Shown here in pieces: positions 1-10,607 of a stretch of DNA of 64,000 nucleotides (within the stretch, counting starts at the first letter, position 1; every line of letters starts with the position of its first letter). The DNA is from Psychrobacillus psychrotolerans. Its GTDB lineage: Bacteria > Bacillota > Bacilli > Bacillales_A > Planococcaceae. The DNA lies in the NCBI RefSeq assembly GCF_900115805.1, contig NZ_FOXU01000002.1, forward strand, positions 1-64,000, in the 5' to 3' direction. The position numbers and the translations under genes were made by a program. The notes under the pieces are model-generated. The model was not told the origin of the DNA, ran no database searches, and saw nothing but the letters and a program-made list of their open reading frames with translations.

Positions 1-102
1 ATAGAAACCTATATTGAATATTACAATACACTACGCATCAAACAAAAACTCAATGGGATGAGCCCCATTGAGTATCGCTTAAACTATGAAAAAGCGGCAT
101 AA
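1..102 (+). CDS. IS3-family transposase OrfB, C-terminal fragment
   Basis: Frame 1 is open from the first base to a TAA at 100-102 and gives 33 residues. They contain YIEYYNTLRIKQKL followed by GMSPIEYR, the signature of the C-terminus of the DDE integrase (OrfB) of IS3/IS150 transposases. The gene is cut by the window edge, not visibly by mutation. The DDE catalytic residues lie upstream, out of view. Confidence 0.8.
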   Translation: METYIEYYNTLRIKQKLNGMSPIEYRLNYEKAA

Positions 103-132
103 TAAGAGTACAACTTTTGGGGTTCATATCAA
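1..132 (+). mobile_element. IS3-family insertion sequence, 3' end only
   Basis: The window opens inside the element. The first 102 bases encode the end of an IS3-type transposase, and the following stretch at about 105-130 (containing CAACTTTTGGGGTTCA) looks like the terminal inverted repeat typical of IS3/IS150 elements. A GC-rich chromosomal repeat begins straight after it. The left end lies outside the window, so integrity cannot be judged. Confidence 0.7.
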
Positions 133-229
133 AGCGAGAAAGTCGAGACCCCGCAGGGAAGGAGCGTAGCGCCTGACTGAGGAGGCTCGGCCTCGCCCGC
201 GGAAAGCGTCCACCTGTAACCGAAATCAG
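131..229 (+). repeat. GC-rich interspersed repeat, copy A
   Basis: This stretch reads AGCGAGAAAGTCGAGACCCC, then a GAGGAGGCT...CCTCGCCCGCGG core, then AAAGCGTCC. The reverse complement of 42393-42505 matches it over nearly its whole length. It is much richer in GC than its surroundings and has no reading frame or start signal. Related GC-rich intergenic repeats are common in Bacillaceae and Planococcaceae; their function is not established. The rest of the 103-342 gap shows no gene. Confidence 0.75.
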
Positions 230-342
230 CGGTACATTTAATTCTTAAATTCACCTGTAACACTAGGCTTAGGACATATCGTTTTCTTTTCATTCTTTAA
301 AATTCCACTTCATAGAATTAAATGAAGTGGATTTTCAGTAGC

Positions 343-915
343 TTATAGTGGTGGATTGGCGTGGCATTTTCTGCATACTGGGTAGTAGGAGTCATTGCCG
401 CCTATTTGGATTTGTTCGCCAGTGTAGACAGGTTTTCTTTGGTCATCAACTCGTAGATTCATGATTGCTTTTTTATGACAGAACCAGCAGATAGTTTTCA
501 TCTCTTCAATTTTGTCTGCGTAAATTAGCATATAACGACTTCCCTCAAAAAGTTCATTTTGGAAATCATTTTTTAATCCGAAGCCCATTACTGGAATATC
601 TAAATCGTCTACTATTTTCGTTAGTTGCAGAACATGTTCCTTTGTTAAAAACTGAACTTCATCGATTAATACACAGTAAGGCTTTATAGATTCTGCCTGA
701 ACTAATTCAAATAGATTAGTTTCATCATAAATAGCTGTTGCCTTTCTTTTCAAGCCAATTCTACTAGAAACATGACCGACTTCGTCACGTGTATCTATTC
801 CTGGTGTAAATATTAAAACAGGTTTGTCCTGTTCCTCATAATTATGAGCAACTTTTAATATCTCTATTGATTTTCCACTATTCATCGCTCCATGTTTGTA
901 AAATAATTGCGCCAT
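343..915 (-). CDS. tdk: thymidine kinase
   Basis: A 190-residue cytosolic type II thymidine kinase that phosphorylates thymidine to dTMP in pyrimidine salvage. Visible are a P-loop GAMNSGKS (9-16), the catalytic acid in LIDEVQF (E86) and a structural zinc site C143-x2-C146...C181-x2-C184. An AAGGAG ribosome site precedes the ATG. The neighbour rpmE is the same as in B. subtilis, but the N-terminus ([16 protein letters not shown], then [12 protein letters not shown]) resembles the streptococcal/lactococcal type as I recall it rather than the Bacillus SMFSGKSEEL type. Together with the nearby IS end this suggests replacement by a foreign allele. Confidence 0.93.
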   Translation of the reverse strand: MAQLFYKHGAMNSGKSIEILKVAHNYEEQDKPVLIFTPGIDTRDEVGHVSSRIGLKRKATAIYDETNLFELVQAESIKPYCVLIDEVQFLTKEHVLQLTKIVDDLDIPVMGFGLKNDFQNELFEGSRYMLIYADKIEEMKTICWFCHKKAIMNLRVDDQRKPVYTGEQIQIGGNDSYYPVCRKCHANPPL

Positions 916-999
916 AATTTGTCTCCTTGTGTGCTATGTATTTTCTATCTTATTTATATCATACGTGAACTGTTAACGGAAACCATATTTGCCTTAAAA

Positions 1000-1034
1000 T
1001 AAAAATACCTGCAAAGCAAAATGCTCTACAGGTA
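1000..1034 (-). terminator. rho-independent terminator of rpmE
   Basis: On the minus strand a stem with arms TACCTG and CAGGTA, with further pairing in the interior, is followed by TTTTTATTTT. It lies 9 bases past the rpmE stop codon. Confidence 0.75.
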
Positions 1035-1042
1035 CTTCAATA

Positions 1043-1270
1043 TTAGTTTTCTTGGTCTTCTGAAATTTCTTCTTTAATGCCGTATTTTTTGTTGAAGCGA
1101 TCCACACGGCCATCAGCTGCTGCGAATTTTTGACGCCCAGTGTAAAATGGGTGACATTCGTTACAGAACTCGACTTTAATGTCATTTTTTACAGAACCAG
1201 TTGTGAATGTGTTACCACATGAACATGATACTGTAGCTTCTTTGTAATCGGGATGAATTCCTGCTTTCAT
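1043..1270 (-). CDS. rpmE: 50S ribosomal protein L31, zinc-binding form
   Basis: A 75-residue L31 of the large ribosomal subunit. It is the zinc-binding (C+) form: C16, C18, C36 and C39 make up CSC...CNEC, followed by HPFYTGRQ, the family signature. Its gene stands between tdk and rho, as in B. subtilis. A GAGAGGAGAG ribosome site precedes the ATG. The acidic tail ([10 protein letters not shown]) is a normal variable end. Zinc-type L31 is often swapped for a zinc-free paralogue under zinc starvation; no such paralogue is in this window. Confidence 0.96.
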   Translation of the reverse strand: MKAGIHPDYKEATVSCSCGNTFTTGSVKNDIKVEFCNECHPFYTGRQKFAAADGRVDRFNKKYGIKEEISEDQEN

Positions 1271-1454
1271 CTCTATCTCTCCTCTCGCCCTGAACCATCT
1301 GGAACAGAGTTGGTTATGATACTGATACCTTACACGATCCGATTGTTGTCAATCGCATATGTAGCAGAAAATTGTGATGTTACGTTAAATATAATACCAT
1401 CTATATGCGTTTAATGCAAATGTTTAGTTTATATTTGTTTTTAGTAATTACTTT

Positions 1455-2738
1455 TTATAGTGAAACTTTACCACTTTTATGCGCTTTCATTTCTACAGCA
1501 AGTTGTTCGAAGAATCCTTCATTTGTTTTGGTTTGGCGAAGCTTTCTTAAGAAGCGTTCTCCAAAATCAGATGAATCCGAGAAGGTTTTACGTATCGCCC
1601 AAAGTTTGTCCAACTGCTCTTTCGGTATAAGTAATTCTTCTTTTCTAGTTCCTGAACGACGAATATCGATCGCTGGGAAGATACGACGCTCTGCAAGGCT
1701 TCTGTCTAAGTGAAGTTCTAAGTTACCAGTTCCTTTAAATTCCTCATAGATTACTTCATCCATTCTTGATCCCGTATCGACTAATGCCGTGGCAAGAATT
1801 GTTAAACTGCCACCTTCTTCGATATTACGAGCTGCTCCGAAAAATCGTTTTGGACGATGGAAAGCAGCAGGATCAATACCACCTGATAGTGTACGACCGC
1901 TTGGTGGAATAACTAAGTTGTAAGCACGAGCTAAACGAGTAATTGAATCCATCAAAATAATAACGTCGCGTTTATGTTCAACTAATCGCATTGCTCTTTC
2001 CAGTACAAGCTCAGCCACTTTTACATGATTTTCTGGAACTTCATCAAATGTAGAACTCACTACATCTGCTTTTACCGAACGCTCAATATCAGTTACTTCC
2101 TCTGGACGCTCATCTATTAATAAAACAATTAGTTCCGCATTTGGATGATTCGTAGTTATTGCGTTAGCAATTTCTTTAATAAGTAATGTTTTACCAGCTT
2201 TTGGTGGCGCTACTATTAATCCACGTTGACCATAACCAACTGGTGCTACCAAGTCCATGATACGAGTCGATAGTTTCTCAGGATCCGTTTCTAATTTGAT
2301 ATGACGATCAGGATATAAAGCGGTTAGTCCAGGAAAATGAACTCTTTCCTTTGCTACTTCAGGGTCTTCGCCGTTGACCAATTCAACATGTAACAGGCCA
2401 TAATAACGTTCACTTTCTTTTGGTGGTCGCACTTTTCCTGTTACTTTGTCTCCGTTACGAAGGTCAAACCTTCTTATTTGAGAAGCTGAGATGTAAATAT
2501 CCTCTGAACTAGGTGAATAGTTAATCGGGCGCAAGAAACCGAAGCCCTCTTGTTGAATAATTTCAAGTACGCCTTCCATGAAGAAAAATCCTTCTTGTTC
2601 CGCACGAGATTTTAAGATTGCAAAAATAAGTTCTTTTTTTGAAAGTTTACTATATGCGGCTACTTTAAATTTTCGCGCAAGTGTATATAGTTCTTTCAGA
2701 GTCATGTTTTCTAACTCATTAATTGTTGTTTGTGTCAT
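1455..2738 (-). CDS. rho: transcription termination factor Rho
   Basis: A 427-residue hexameric RNA-dependent ATPase that ends transcription at Rho sites. Seen in order: the N-terminal SAP-like helix region (ENMTLKELY...SKKELI), the RNA-binding cold-shock fold (EGFGFLRP...[12 protein letters not shown]), Walker A in PPKAGKT, Walker B in [10 protein letters not shown] and the secondary RNA-binding Q-loop region. The frame extends 5 codons upstream to a GTG at 2753. I prefer the ATG at 2738 because GAGTGGTG sits in front of it and the resulting length equals that of B. subtilis Rho. Confidence 0.97.
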   Translation of the reverse strand: MTQTTINELENMTLKELYTLARKFKVAAYSKLSKKELIFAILKSRAEQEGFFFMEGVLEIIQQEGFGFLRPINYSPSSEDIYISASQIRRFDLRNGDKVTGKVRPPKESERYYGLLHVELVNGEDPEVAKERVHFPGLTALYPDRHIKLETDPEKLSTRIMDLVAPVGYGQRGLIVAPPKAGKTLLIKEIANAITTNHPNAELIVLLIDERPEEVTDIERSVKADVVSSTFDEVPENHVKVAELVLERAMRLVEHKRDVIILMDSITRLARAYNLVIPPSGRTLSGGIDPAAFHRPKRFFGAARNIEEGGSLTILATALVDTGSRMDEVIYEEFKGTGNLELHLDRSLAERRIFPAIDIRRSGTRKEELLIPKEQLDKLWAIRKTFSDSSDFGERFLRKLRQTKTNEGFFEQLAVEMKAHKSGKVSL

Positions 2739-2904
2739 ATGGGTATGCACCACTCTTTATTGTTTTTTATTGTTTTACTATTTTGAGATATTGAGAAAGA
2801 AGTTTTATAAGAGGTTACCCGACGCCAGAGATTGGTCGCCGGGTAAAACATAAAGGAAAGTTCTTTTTTATAGACTAAGAAAGTATAAACTTACTAATCA
2901 AGAT

Positions 2905-3075
2905 CTGTCTAGCTCCAGCACCTAGCCCCTCGAGGTCGCTTCAGACTTGCATAAAAGGCAAACTACGCCTTTATGGCAAGTCTTCCAGCGCTTTTCGGAG
3001 GCCCATAGGATGTGGGTCAGCCAGTCGTTGCGACACGATGTCGCGAACTTAGACTGACTTCCACCAAAAGGTGCT
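2905..3075 (+). repeat. hairpin-bearing intergenic repeat, copy 1
   Basis: Begins TCTAGCTCCAGCACCTAGCC. It carries a long hairpin at 2943-2983 in which AGACTTGC-ATAAAAGGC pairs with GCCTTTAT-GGCAAGTCT around AAACTAC, followed by TCCAGCGCTTTTCGGAGG. It fills most of the 2739-3086 gap, just past the glpX stop. The 3' part (GTTGCGACACGATGTCGCGAAC) has a second small inverted repeat. Copies at 4161-4246, 8668-8790 and 20245-20365 keep the layout. No gene is seen in the gap. Confidence 0.75.
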
Positions 3076-3086
3076 TTCAAATTTCT

Positions 3087-4049
3087 TTATAGAACTAGGT
3101 TTGGTTTTTTGTTAAGACTGTGACGACCTTCGACAAATCGAACTGTACCTGATTTTGCACGCATAACGATGGAATGCGTTGAACTGAAGGCACCTTTAAA
3201 TTGCACTCCACGAAGTAGTTCTCCATCTGTCACTCCTGTAGCAGCGAAAATAGCGTCATCGCCTTTAACTAAGTCTTCCATACGTAAAATTTTGTTTACG
3301 TCTAATCCCATTTTGATGCAACGCTCAAGCTCTGCTTCATCTTGAGGAATAAGTTTCCCTTGGATTTCTCCACCTAAACATTTTAATCCAACAGCAGCGA
3401 TAACTCCTTCTGGAGCACCACCCATACCGAATAAAATATCTACACCTGTATCATCAAACGCAGTATTAATAGCTCCTGCAACGTCACCATCTGTAATTAG
3501 TTTTATACGTGCACCAGCTGCTCTGATTTCATCAATAATTTTTTGATGACGAGGACGACCTAAAATAGTAGCCACAACATCTTCAATGTTTTTATTTTTT
3601 GCACGAGCAACTGCTTTTAAATTATCTAAAACTGATGCATTAATATCCACTAGACCTACAGATTCAGGTCCTACGGCAAGTTTATCCATGTACATATCTG
3701 GAGCATGAAGTAAGTTTCCACGATCGGCAACTGCAAGTACCGCAAGTGCATTCCAACCACCTGAAGCTACGATATTTGTACCTTCTAAAGGATCTACTGC
3801 GATGTCAACATGAGGACCGTCGCTTCCAAGACCAAGTTTTTCACCAATATATAACATTGGTGCTTCGTCCATCTCTCCTTCTCCGATTACAACTACGCCT
3901 TCCATAGGAATCGTGTCAAAAACTGTACGCATCGCAGTTGTTGCTGCATCATCCGCTTCATTTTTTAACCCTCGACCCATCCAACGTGCAGATGCGATTG
4001 CTGCTGCTTCTGTTACTCGAACCAATTCCATTGATAAACTACGTTCCAT
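3087..4049 (-). CDS. glpX: class II fructose-1,6-bisphosphatase
   Basis: A 320-residue GlpX-type fructose-1,6-bisphosphatase hydrolysing FBP to fructose 6-phosphate in gluconeogenesis. The protein starts [17 protein letters not shown] and contains [11 protein letters not shown], the metal-binding loop, and VDPLEGTN, the inositol-phosphatase-fold signature. The open frame extends upstream to 4112, but the ATG at 4049 has GGAGG 11 bases ahead and matches known GlpX N-termini. It stands between rho and murAB, as in B. subtilis, near fbaA and tal, which act on the same sugar phosphates. Confidence 0.95.
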   Translation of the reverse strand: MERSLSMELVRVTEAAAIASARWMGRGLKNEADDAATTAMRTVFDTIPMEGVVVIGEGEMDEAPMLYIGEKLGLGSDGPHVDIAVDPLEGTNIVASGGWNALAVLAVADRGNLLHAPDMYMDKLAVGPESVGLVDINASVLDNLKAVARAKNKNIEDVVATILGRPRHQKIIDEIRAAGARIKLITDGDVAGAINTAFDDTGVDILFGMGGAPEGVIAAVGLKCLGGEIQGKLIPQDEAELERCIKMGLDVNKILRMEDLVKGDDAIFAATGVTDGELLRGVQFKGAFSSTHSIVMRAKSGTVRFVEGRHSLNKKPNLVL

Positions 4050-4160
4050 AATAATATAAGCCTCCAGTTTTGCAATATCAGAAATTCCAAATTGCTTTTC
4101 TTCCTGTCTCATTGTAGCATATTTGTCAAATTTGATATTAAGAAAATAGTAAATGCCTAT

Positions 4161-4246
4161 GTCAGTCCTGATGAGAGCTGGGAGAACTGCAATGAAGGCG
4201 TTCTTTGCCTTTATTTGCAGTTCTTAAGCTACTCGAGAGGCTGGAC
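4161..4246 (-). repeat. hairpin-bearing intergenic repeat, copy 2 (inverted)
   Basis: On the minus strand it reads CTCGAGTAGCTTAAGAACTG and continues to CCCAGCTCTC, aligning with the core of the copy at 2905-3075. The stem AGAACTGCAA/TTGCAGTTCT at 4183-4224 encloses AAGGC...GCCTT. No T-run follows on either side, so it is not an ordinary terminator. It lies between murAB and glpX. Confidence 0.65.
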
Positions 4247-4298
4247 AAATAACAATATAATTTTCAAATATCAAATAAACCACACTGCTAGTAGAGTA

Positions 4299-5576
4299 TT
4301 AATCGTTATTTACTTCTATTTCTTTTATTTCTACTCGTCTAATATTCGCTCCAAGTCCTTGAAGCTTATCTACTAAGGAGCTATAACCACGTTCTATATG
4401 GAATATATCTTGAATTTCCGTTTCACCATCAGCAATTAAACCTGCAAGTACAAGCGCTGCTCCAGCACGAAGATCACTTGCACGAACAGTAGCTGCTTGT
4501 AATTTTACCGGTCCTGTAATAATTGCCGTTCTTCCATCCACACGTCCATTTGCATTCATCCTACGTAACTCATCGATTTGCTTAAATCGAGCGGAGTAAA
4601 TAGTATCTGTAATAACAGATGTGCCAGTAGCTTGGGTCATCAATACAGAAAAAGGTTGTTGTAGGTCGGTTGGAAAACCTGGATATACCAAAGTTTTTAC
4701 GTCTACAGGTAAGATTGTTTCCACTTTCGGAATGACAATCTTCTCCTCATATTCTTCCACCTTCACACCCATTTCACGAAGCTTTGCAGTTAATGCCTCT
4801 ACGTGAAAGGGAATCACATTATCAATTGTCACACCATCTCCAGCGACTGCGGCCATAATCATAAATGTGCCAGCTTCAATACGATCTGGAATAATCGTGT
4901 GCTTTGTACCATGTAATTCATCAACACCGTCAATTCGGATGACATTTGTACCTGCACCCTTGATATTCGCACCCATATTAGATAATAATGTTGCAACGTC
5001 AATAATTTCCGGTTCTTTTGCTGCATTTTCAATGATTGTACGGCCTTTTGCTTTAACGGCTGCTAACATAATATTAATAGTGGCACCTACACTTACAACA
5101 TCTAAATAGATTTTCGCGCCAACTAAGTTTTGTGCACGCAAATAAATCGCACCATGTTCATTGGATACTGATGCACCTAAAGCCTCAAACCCCTTAATAT
5201 GCTGATCAATAGGTCGTGGCCCTAAGTGGCAACCACCAGGTAAACCAATTGCTGCTTTGTTGAATCGTCCAAGTAAGGCACCCATTAAGTAATAAGATGC
5301 ACGTAGTTTTTTGATGTTGCCATTTGGTAGAGGCATATCGACAACATTTGTCGGATCAATCGTCATTGTTCCATTTTCAAATGTTACTTTAGCTCCTACT
5401 TCCTCTAAAATTTCTTTTAGTGTTAAAACGTCCGAAATCTCTGGTAATCCTTCAATAGTTACAGGGGAATTCGCCAATAAAGAAGCAGGAATAAGTGCAA
5501 CTGCACTATTTTTTGCCCCACTTACTTTAATAGTTCCTTGAAGGCGTTGTCCCCCTTTTATTTTATAAACTTCCAT
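4299..5576 (-). CDS. murAB: UDP-N-acetylglucosamine 1-carboxyvinyltransferase 2
   Basis: A 425-residue MurA enolpyruvyl transferase for the first committed step of peptidoglycan synthesis (PEP plus UDP-GlcNAc). The catalytic cysteine is C116 in GGCHLGPRP, so the enzyme should be fosfomycin-sensitive. KVSGAKNSA near the N-terminus is the substrate-binding loop. Firmicutes often carry two MurA genes; the position next to tal, fbaA and spo0F identifies this as the MurAB/MurZ paralogue. The ATG is preceded by GAGGGAGAACTGT. Confidence 0.96.
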   Translation of the reverse strand: MEVYKIKGGQRLQGTIKVSGAKNSAVALIPASLLANSPVTIEGLPEISDVLTLKEILEEVGAKVTFENGTMTIDPTNVVDMPLPNGNIKKLRASYYLMGALLGRFNKAAIGLPGGCHLGPRPIDQHIKGFEALGASVSNEHGAIYLRAQNLVGAKIYLDVVSVGATINIMLAAVKAKGRTIIENAAKEPEIIDVATLLSNMGANIKGAGTNVIRIDGVDELHGTKHTIIPDRIEAGTFMIMAAVAGDGVTIDNVIPFHVEALTAKLREMGVKVEEYEEKIVIPKVETILPVDVKTLVYPGFPTDLQQPFSVLMTQATGTSVITDTIYSARFKQIDELRRMNANGRVDGRTAIITGPVKLQAATVRASDLRAGAALVLAGLIADGETEIQDIFHIERGYSSLVDKLQGLGANIRRVEIKEIEVNND

Positions 5577-5595
5577 ACAGTTCTCCCTCGTCTTG

Positions 5596-6243
5596 TTACT
5601 CGCTTTTACGATTGTTCCAATCCGCTAGAAATCCTTCAATTCCTTTGTCAGTTAAAGGATGATTGAATAATTGTTTCAATACTTTAATAGGTGTTGTTGA
5701 AATATGTGCACCGTTTAAAGCTGCATCTGTAATATGTTGAGGATGTCTAATAGAAGCTGCAATAATTTCAGTGTCGATATTATGAATATCAAATATCTGA
5801 GCAATTTTCGCAATCAGTTCCATACCATCATGACCGATATCGTCTAGGCGACCTAAAAATGGCGATACATACGTTGCCCCAGCACGTGCTGCTAATAATG
5901 CTTGGTTTGCACTGAAAATAAGCGTAACATTCGTTTTAATGCCTTCTGAACGGAATACTGAACATGCTTTCAGACCTTCTGGAGTCATTGGTAACTTTAC
6001 AGTAATGTTTGGTGCTATGGCAGCAAGTTCTCTACCTTCTTTAATCATTCCTTCTGCATCTAGTGCAATTACTTCTGCACTAACTGATCCGTCTACTAAC
6101 GCAGTAATTTCACGAAGGCGATCGTGGAATGAGATATTTTCTTTTGCAACTAGAGATGGATTCGTTGTTACTCCTGATAGAATCCCCCAAGCGTGTGCTT
6201 CTTTTATTTCGTCAAAATTGGCAGTATCGATAAAAAATTTCAT
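5596..6243 (-). CDS. tal: transaldolase / fructose-6-phosphate aldolase family
   Basis: A 215-residue TalC-type transaldolase of the pentose phosphate pathway. MKFFIDTAN is the usual start of this short subfamily, and the Schiff-base lysine is K83 in NITVKLP. The frame extends 15 codons upstream, but the ATG at 6243 has GAGGAGG 11 bases before it. Short TalC proteins include both true transaldolases and fructose-6-phosphate aldolases. The B. subtilis orthologue at this place (YwjH) is taken as a transaldolase; sequence alone does not settle activity here. Confidence 0.93.
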   Translation of the reverse strand: MKFFIDTANFDEIKEAHAWGILSGVTTNPSLVAKENISFHDRLREITALVDGSVSAEVIALDAEGMIKEGRELAAIAPNITVKLPMTPEGLKACSVFRSEGIKTNVTLIFSANQALLAARAGATYVSPFLGRLDDIGHDGMELIAKIAQIFDIHNIDTEIIAASIRHPQHITDAALNGAHISTTPIKVLKQLFNHPLTDKGIEGFLADWNNRKSE

Positions 6244-6326
6244 ATGAATAATATCCTCCTCATGATGGAAAAACAGGAGAAGGTTCATTGAACACTTCTC
6301 CCTTGTAGCTATTTTTCTAATTATTA

Positions 6327-7184
6327 TTAAGCTTTATTTGAGCTTCCAAACTCGCGCATTTTACCGATTACTGTTGCTTTAATCGCATCACGTGCAGGCG
6401 TCAAATATTTACGTGGATCATATTGCTCTGTGTCAGCAGCAAAGAAATCACGAATAGCTTTAGTAGCAGCAATTTGATTTTCTGTATTTACATTGATTTT
6501 TGCAGTTCCAAGTGAAATAGAACGTGTAATATCATGTGTTGGTATACCAGTTCCACCGTGTAAAACAAGTGGCAGGTCTGCAAGTTTCGAGATTTCTTCC
6601 ATTTCTTTGAAGCCTAAGTTTGGTTCACCTTTGTATGGTCCATGAACAGAACCTAGTGCTGGAGCTAAACAATCGATTGCTGTACGTTTCACAAGTTCTG
6701 CACATTCAGCAGGGTCTGCATAGATAACTCCTTCAGCAATAATATCATCCTCTTGTCCACCAACTGTTCCCAGTTCAGCTTCTACAGATACGTTGCGAGC
6801 ATGTGCATATTCTACAACTTTAATTGTAGTTTCTACATTTTCTTCAAACGGATGATGAGAAGCATCAATCATTACAGAAGTAAATCCTGCATCAATTGCT
6901 TCTTTACATTTTTCAAAGCTAGAACCGTGGTCTAAATGAATTGCCACTGGAACGGAAATTTTATAAGATTCCATTAGTCCTTTAACCATATATACGACTG
7001 CAATGAAACCACCCATATATTTTGCTGCACCCTCAGATACTCCTAAAATTACTGGAGATTTTTCTTCCTCAGCTGCTAACAGGATTGCTTGTGTGAACTC
7101 TAAATTATTAATGTTAAATTGCCCTACTGCATATCCTTCTTTTTTCCCTTTTTCCAGCATTTCTTTCATCGAAACTAAAGCCAT
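6327..7184 (-). CDS. fbaA: class II fructose-1,6-bisphosphate aldolase
   Basis: A 285-residue zinc-dependent aldolase that interconverts FBP with dihydroxyacetone phosphate and glyceraldehyde 3-phosphate in glycolysis and gluconeogenesis. AIHLDHGSS (83-86) supplies the catalytic Asp85 and zinc ligand His86; [12 protein letters not shown] and VLHGGTGI carry the other zinc and phosphate-binding residues. A GGAGG ribosome site precedes the ATG. It is followed by tal at 83 bases, probably cotranscribed. Confidence 0.96.
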   Translation of the reverse strand: MALVSMKEMLEKGKKEGYAVGQFNINNLEFTQAILLAAEEEKSPVILGVSEGAAKYMGGFIAVVYMVKGLMESYKISVPVAIHLDHGSSFEKCKEAIDAGFTSVMIDASHHPFEENVETTIKVVEYAHARNVSVEAELGTVGGQEDDIIAEGVIYADPAECAELVKRTAIDCLAPALGSVHGPYKGEPNLGFKEMEEISKLADLPLVLHGGTGIPTHDITRSISLGTAKINVNTENQIAATKAIRDFFAADTEQYDPRKYLTPARDAIKATVIGKMREFGSSNKA

Positions 7185-7347
7185 TGAAATGGACCTCCTC
7201 TATTTGCTTTTACTCTCCATATTATCTTTGTTTCTTATTCTTTAAACGGAGATACCAATCGCCTGAAAAAATATATACTTACGCAATACTATTAACAGAA
7301 CTATATAATAGTTTAATGGTATCTACCACTTTTCTTTTACATCATAA

Positions 7348-7376
7348 CAAAAACAGGCGATGTTTTCCACTGCCTG
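7348..7376 (-). terminator. terminator of spo0F
   Basis: Minus strand: CAGGCAGTG pairs with CATCGCCTG (one mismatch, one wobble) around GAAAA and is followed by TTTTTG. It lies 11 bases past the spo0F stop. Confidence 0.7.
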
Positions 7377-7386
7377 CTGTTCCAAC

Positions 7387-7743
7387 TTATTTCAGGAGAT
7401 TATTCACAGAATCTCTTAGTTCAAATACATCGAATGGTTTAGTGAAATAGAGAGATGCACCTAACCTCTTTGATTCCTCTATGAAATTCAATTCACCATA
7501 TGCTGTCATCATCATGACTGGGATATCACTCCATTGTTCTTTGATTAACTTCAAAATTTGAATTCCATCCATACCTGGGATTTTCATATCGAGTAAAACA
7601 CCATCGATCTTGTATTCCTTCAAAATTTCTAATGCCTCATATCCATTTGCAGCTAAACTGACTTCGTACCCTTCTTGGGCAAACACTTCTTTCAATAATA
7701 ATCGTATTCCTAACTGATCATCTACTATTAAGATATGTTTCAT
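7387..7743 (-). CDS. spo0F: sporulation phosphorelay response regulator Spo0F
   Basis: A 118-residue single-domain receiver with no output domain. It takes phosphate from sporulation sensor kinases and passes it to Spo0B. Acidic pocket D8-D9, phospho-acceptor D52 in LLDMKIPGMDG, T80 and K102 in TKPFD are all present. The sequence IPGMDGIQILK and AYGELNFIEESK closely follow B. subtilis Spo0F. The frame reaches a TTG at 7752, but the ATG at 7743 is correctly spaced from AAGAAGGGG. Its presence marks a sporulating organism. Confidence 0.95.
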   Translation of the reverse strand: MKHILIVDDQLGIRLLLKEVFAQEGYEVSLAANGYEALEILKEYKIDGVLLDMKIPGMDGIQILKLIKEQWSDIPVMMMTAYGELNFIEESKRLGASLYFTKPFDVFELRDSVNNLLK

Positions 7744-7780
7744 AACATGCAAACCCCTTCTTTATTTATCCCCTATCTGT

Positions 7781-7809
7781 ATTATACGATATTAGTTGCG
7801 TCATTCCCT
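7781..7809 (-). promoter_or_regulatory. spo0F: candidate spo0F promoter
   Basis: A TATAAT hexamer (minus strand, 7781-7786) lies about 40 bases upstream of the spo0F start, with GAATGA (7804-7809) at a 17-base distance. The upstream AGAGGGAAT could instead be a sigma-H element, the usual sigma factor for spo0F. Assignment is tentative. Confidence 0.35.
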
Positions 7810-7910
7810 CTTTTTATTTAAAATTTTTCCATATTAACCTGATTTATTACCCATAACTATATATTTTAAAAAACGCCATATGCATTATAATAAAGAAGAG
7901 GTGAATATTA

Positions 7911-8426
7911 ATGAAGATGTTAACTACACAACTTTCTGGTTTATTACAAAGAATTGCCGGCTCAGAGGAAGAAAATATGGAGGAAACTGCTCGTTTGCTT
8001 GCCCAGGCAGCTGCTAGAGAAGGAACAGTTTTTTTCGCCACTTTTGGAGAAATGAAAAGTATTTCCATTAATGCACAGTTTGCAGCCGAACCTTTTCCAT
8101 CTATGCAAGTTTGGTCACCTGAAATAAAGCTGACAAGTGCAGACCGGGTTTGGATTCTTACTCGTTCCTGTGAAGACGAAGAAGCTTTGAAGTTAGCTAA
8201 AAAGTTGAATGACGAGTTTATACCTTTCAGTGCATTAGCAGCAGAACCAGTAAGTGAAGCTAATTTGCTAGCTGAACTTGCCTATACATATATATCCACT
8301 AAACTCTCGAAAGGACTTCTACCTACTGAAGATGGAGGCCGCACTGTGCTCCCACATGCACTAGCTGGATTATTTGTATATGAAGCAGTGAAAATGCAGG
8401 TAAATGAAATGCTAGTCGGTGAATAG
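7911..8426 (+). CDS. ywjG: DUF2529 family protein (YwjG-like)
   Basis: A 171-residue cytosolic protein of unknown function, divergent from spo0F and next to pyrG as in B. subtilis. The family resembles a sugar-isomerase (SIS-like) fold: alternating hydrophobic strands and helices such as GTVFFATFGEMKSISIN and DRVWILTRS. No catalytic motif is evident. AAGAGGTG precedes the ATG at good distance. Order and length match YwjG; I assign no function. Confidence 0.85.
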   Translation: MKMLTTQLSGLLQRIAGSEEENMEETARLLAQAAAREGTVFFATFGEMKSISINAQFAAEPFPSMQVWSPEIKLTSADRVWILTRSCEDEEALKLAKKLNDEFIPFSALAAEPVSEANLLAELAYTYISTKLSKGLLPTEDGGRTVLPHALAGLFVYEAVKMQVNEMLVGE

Positions 8427-8490
8427 TTTATATAAATACCTAAAGAGATTATTCTTTAGTTGTTTTGAATTATTTCCCATTTAATCTATT

Positions 8491-8552
8491 ACAGCTGACG
8501 ACTACCCAAGTTTTCCATCATGCAAGATCGTCATTTCTGTCAAGTCGGCTGT
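8491..8552. other. inverted repeat of unknown role
   Basis: ACAGCTGAC at 8491-8499 faces GTCGGCTGT at 8544-8552 (one G-T pair), enclosing a 44-base loop. It lies between the ywjG stop and its terminator. It is not followed by a T-run and does not match the other repeats in the window. Confidence 0.3.
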
Positions 8553-8603
8553 TATAGGAAGGCACACCCATGTAGGATATTTTTAAATAGTTATTCCACT
8601 AAG

Positions 8604-8649
8604 TAAAAAAGGATTCCTTATGCTAAATCGCATGAGGAATCCTTTTTTG
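8604..8649. terminator. bidirectional terminator between ywjG and pyrG
   Basis: AAAAAAGGATTCCT...AGGAATCCTTTTTT forms a near-perfect stem with an A-run on one side and a T-run on the other, with the loop around CTAAATC. It can serve ywjG on the plus strand and pyrG on the minus strand. Confidence 0.85.
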
Positions 8650-8667
8650 TGGTAGGTGCTTTCACTT

Positions 8668-8790
8668 TTCTAGATGGTCCAGTTTCAGACACCAGCTACT
8701 CGATCGCTTCAGACTCTTAGTAAAGGCAAATGACGCCTTTTCTTTCAAGTCTTCCAGCGCTTTTCGCAGCTAAACGGCGTCTTCCACATT
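8668..8790 (+). repeat. hairpin-bearing intergenic repeat, copy 3
   Basis: Contains CAGCTACTCGATCGCTTCAG, then a stem at 8711-8752 (AGACTC...AAAGGC / GCCTTT...AAGTCT with loop AAATGAC), then TCCAGCGCTTTTCGCAG. The layout matches the copy at 2905-3075 but the outer stem is less perfect. It abuts the pyrG stop codon. With the terminator it accounts for most of the 8427-8792 gap. Confidence 0.7.
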
Positions 8791-8792
8791 TC

Positions 8793-10400
<1,608 letters not shown>

Positions 10401-10497
10401 CTAATGTAATATCTAGCTCGCCACCACATATGATGGGAACATTTTCTTATTTCAGTATGCCTAAAACACTCAAAATAAATAAGAGTAAAGCAATAAC

Positions 10498-10569
10498 AAA
10501 AAGCGCTCCGCCTGCTTCGTTGCAGGGGAGCGCATATGCACATGAGTAATGTCTCTTTAAAAAGAGCCC
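10498..10569 (-). promoter_or_regulatory. pyrG: pyrG leader: CTP-sensing attenuator
   Basis: The predicted transcript starts GGGCTC (minus strand from 10569). About 36 bases on is a strong hairpin at 10503-10533: GCGCTCC and GGAGCGC arms with an inner CCTGC/GCAGG stem and a TTTTT run at 10498-10502. The first-transcribed strand of the stem contains the pyrimidine-rich GCTCCCCT. In B. subtilis pyrG, low CTP makes polymerase stutter at GGGC and add extra G residues that pair with such a strand and block termination. The parts seen here match that model; the mechanism is inferred from B. subtilis. Confidence 0.8.
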
Positions 10570-10577
10570 AATAAAAT

Positions 10578-10604
10578 CTTATAGCGCATAAGAAAATAAG
10601 TCAA
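10578..10604 (-). promoter_or_regulatory. pyrG: pyrG promoter
   Basis: Minus-strand -35 TTGACT (10599-10604) and -10 TATAAG (10578-10583), spacer 15 bases, lie 8 bases before the GGGC start. A shifted -10 (TAAGAT, spacer 18) is also possible. The -35 is only 4 bases beyond the rpoE stop codon, so rpoE transcripts run into the pyrG attenuator. Confidence 0.65.
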
Positions 10605-10607
10605 GAA

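Noticed and set aside
1480-1494. cre-like sequence TGAAAGCGCATAAA on the minus strand
   Set aside because: Lies in the coding end of rho and lacks the terminal CA of the consensus; no downstream promoter to control.
1405-1713. 102-codon plus-strand frame
   Set aside because: Antisense to the conserved 3' part of rho.
2739-2753. GTG start for Rho giving five more residues
   Set aside because: No ribosome site ahead of it; the ATG at 2738 gives the standard length.
4183-4224. Hairpin as murAB terminator
   Set aside because: No T-run; sequence aligns with the hairpin repeat family instead.
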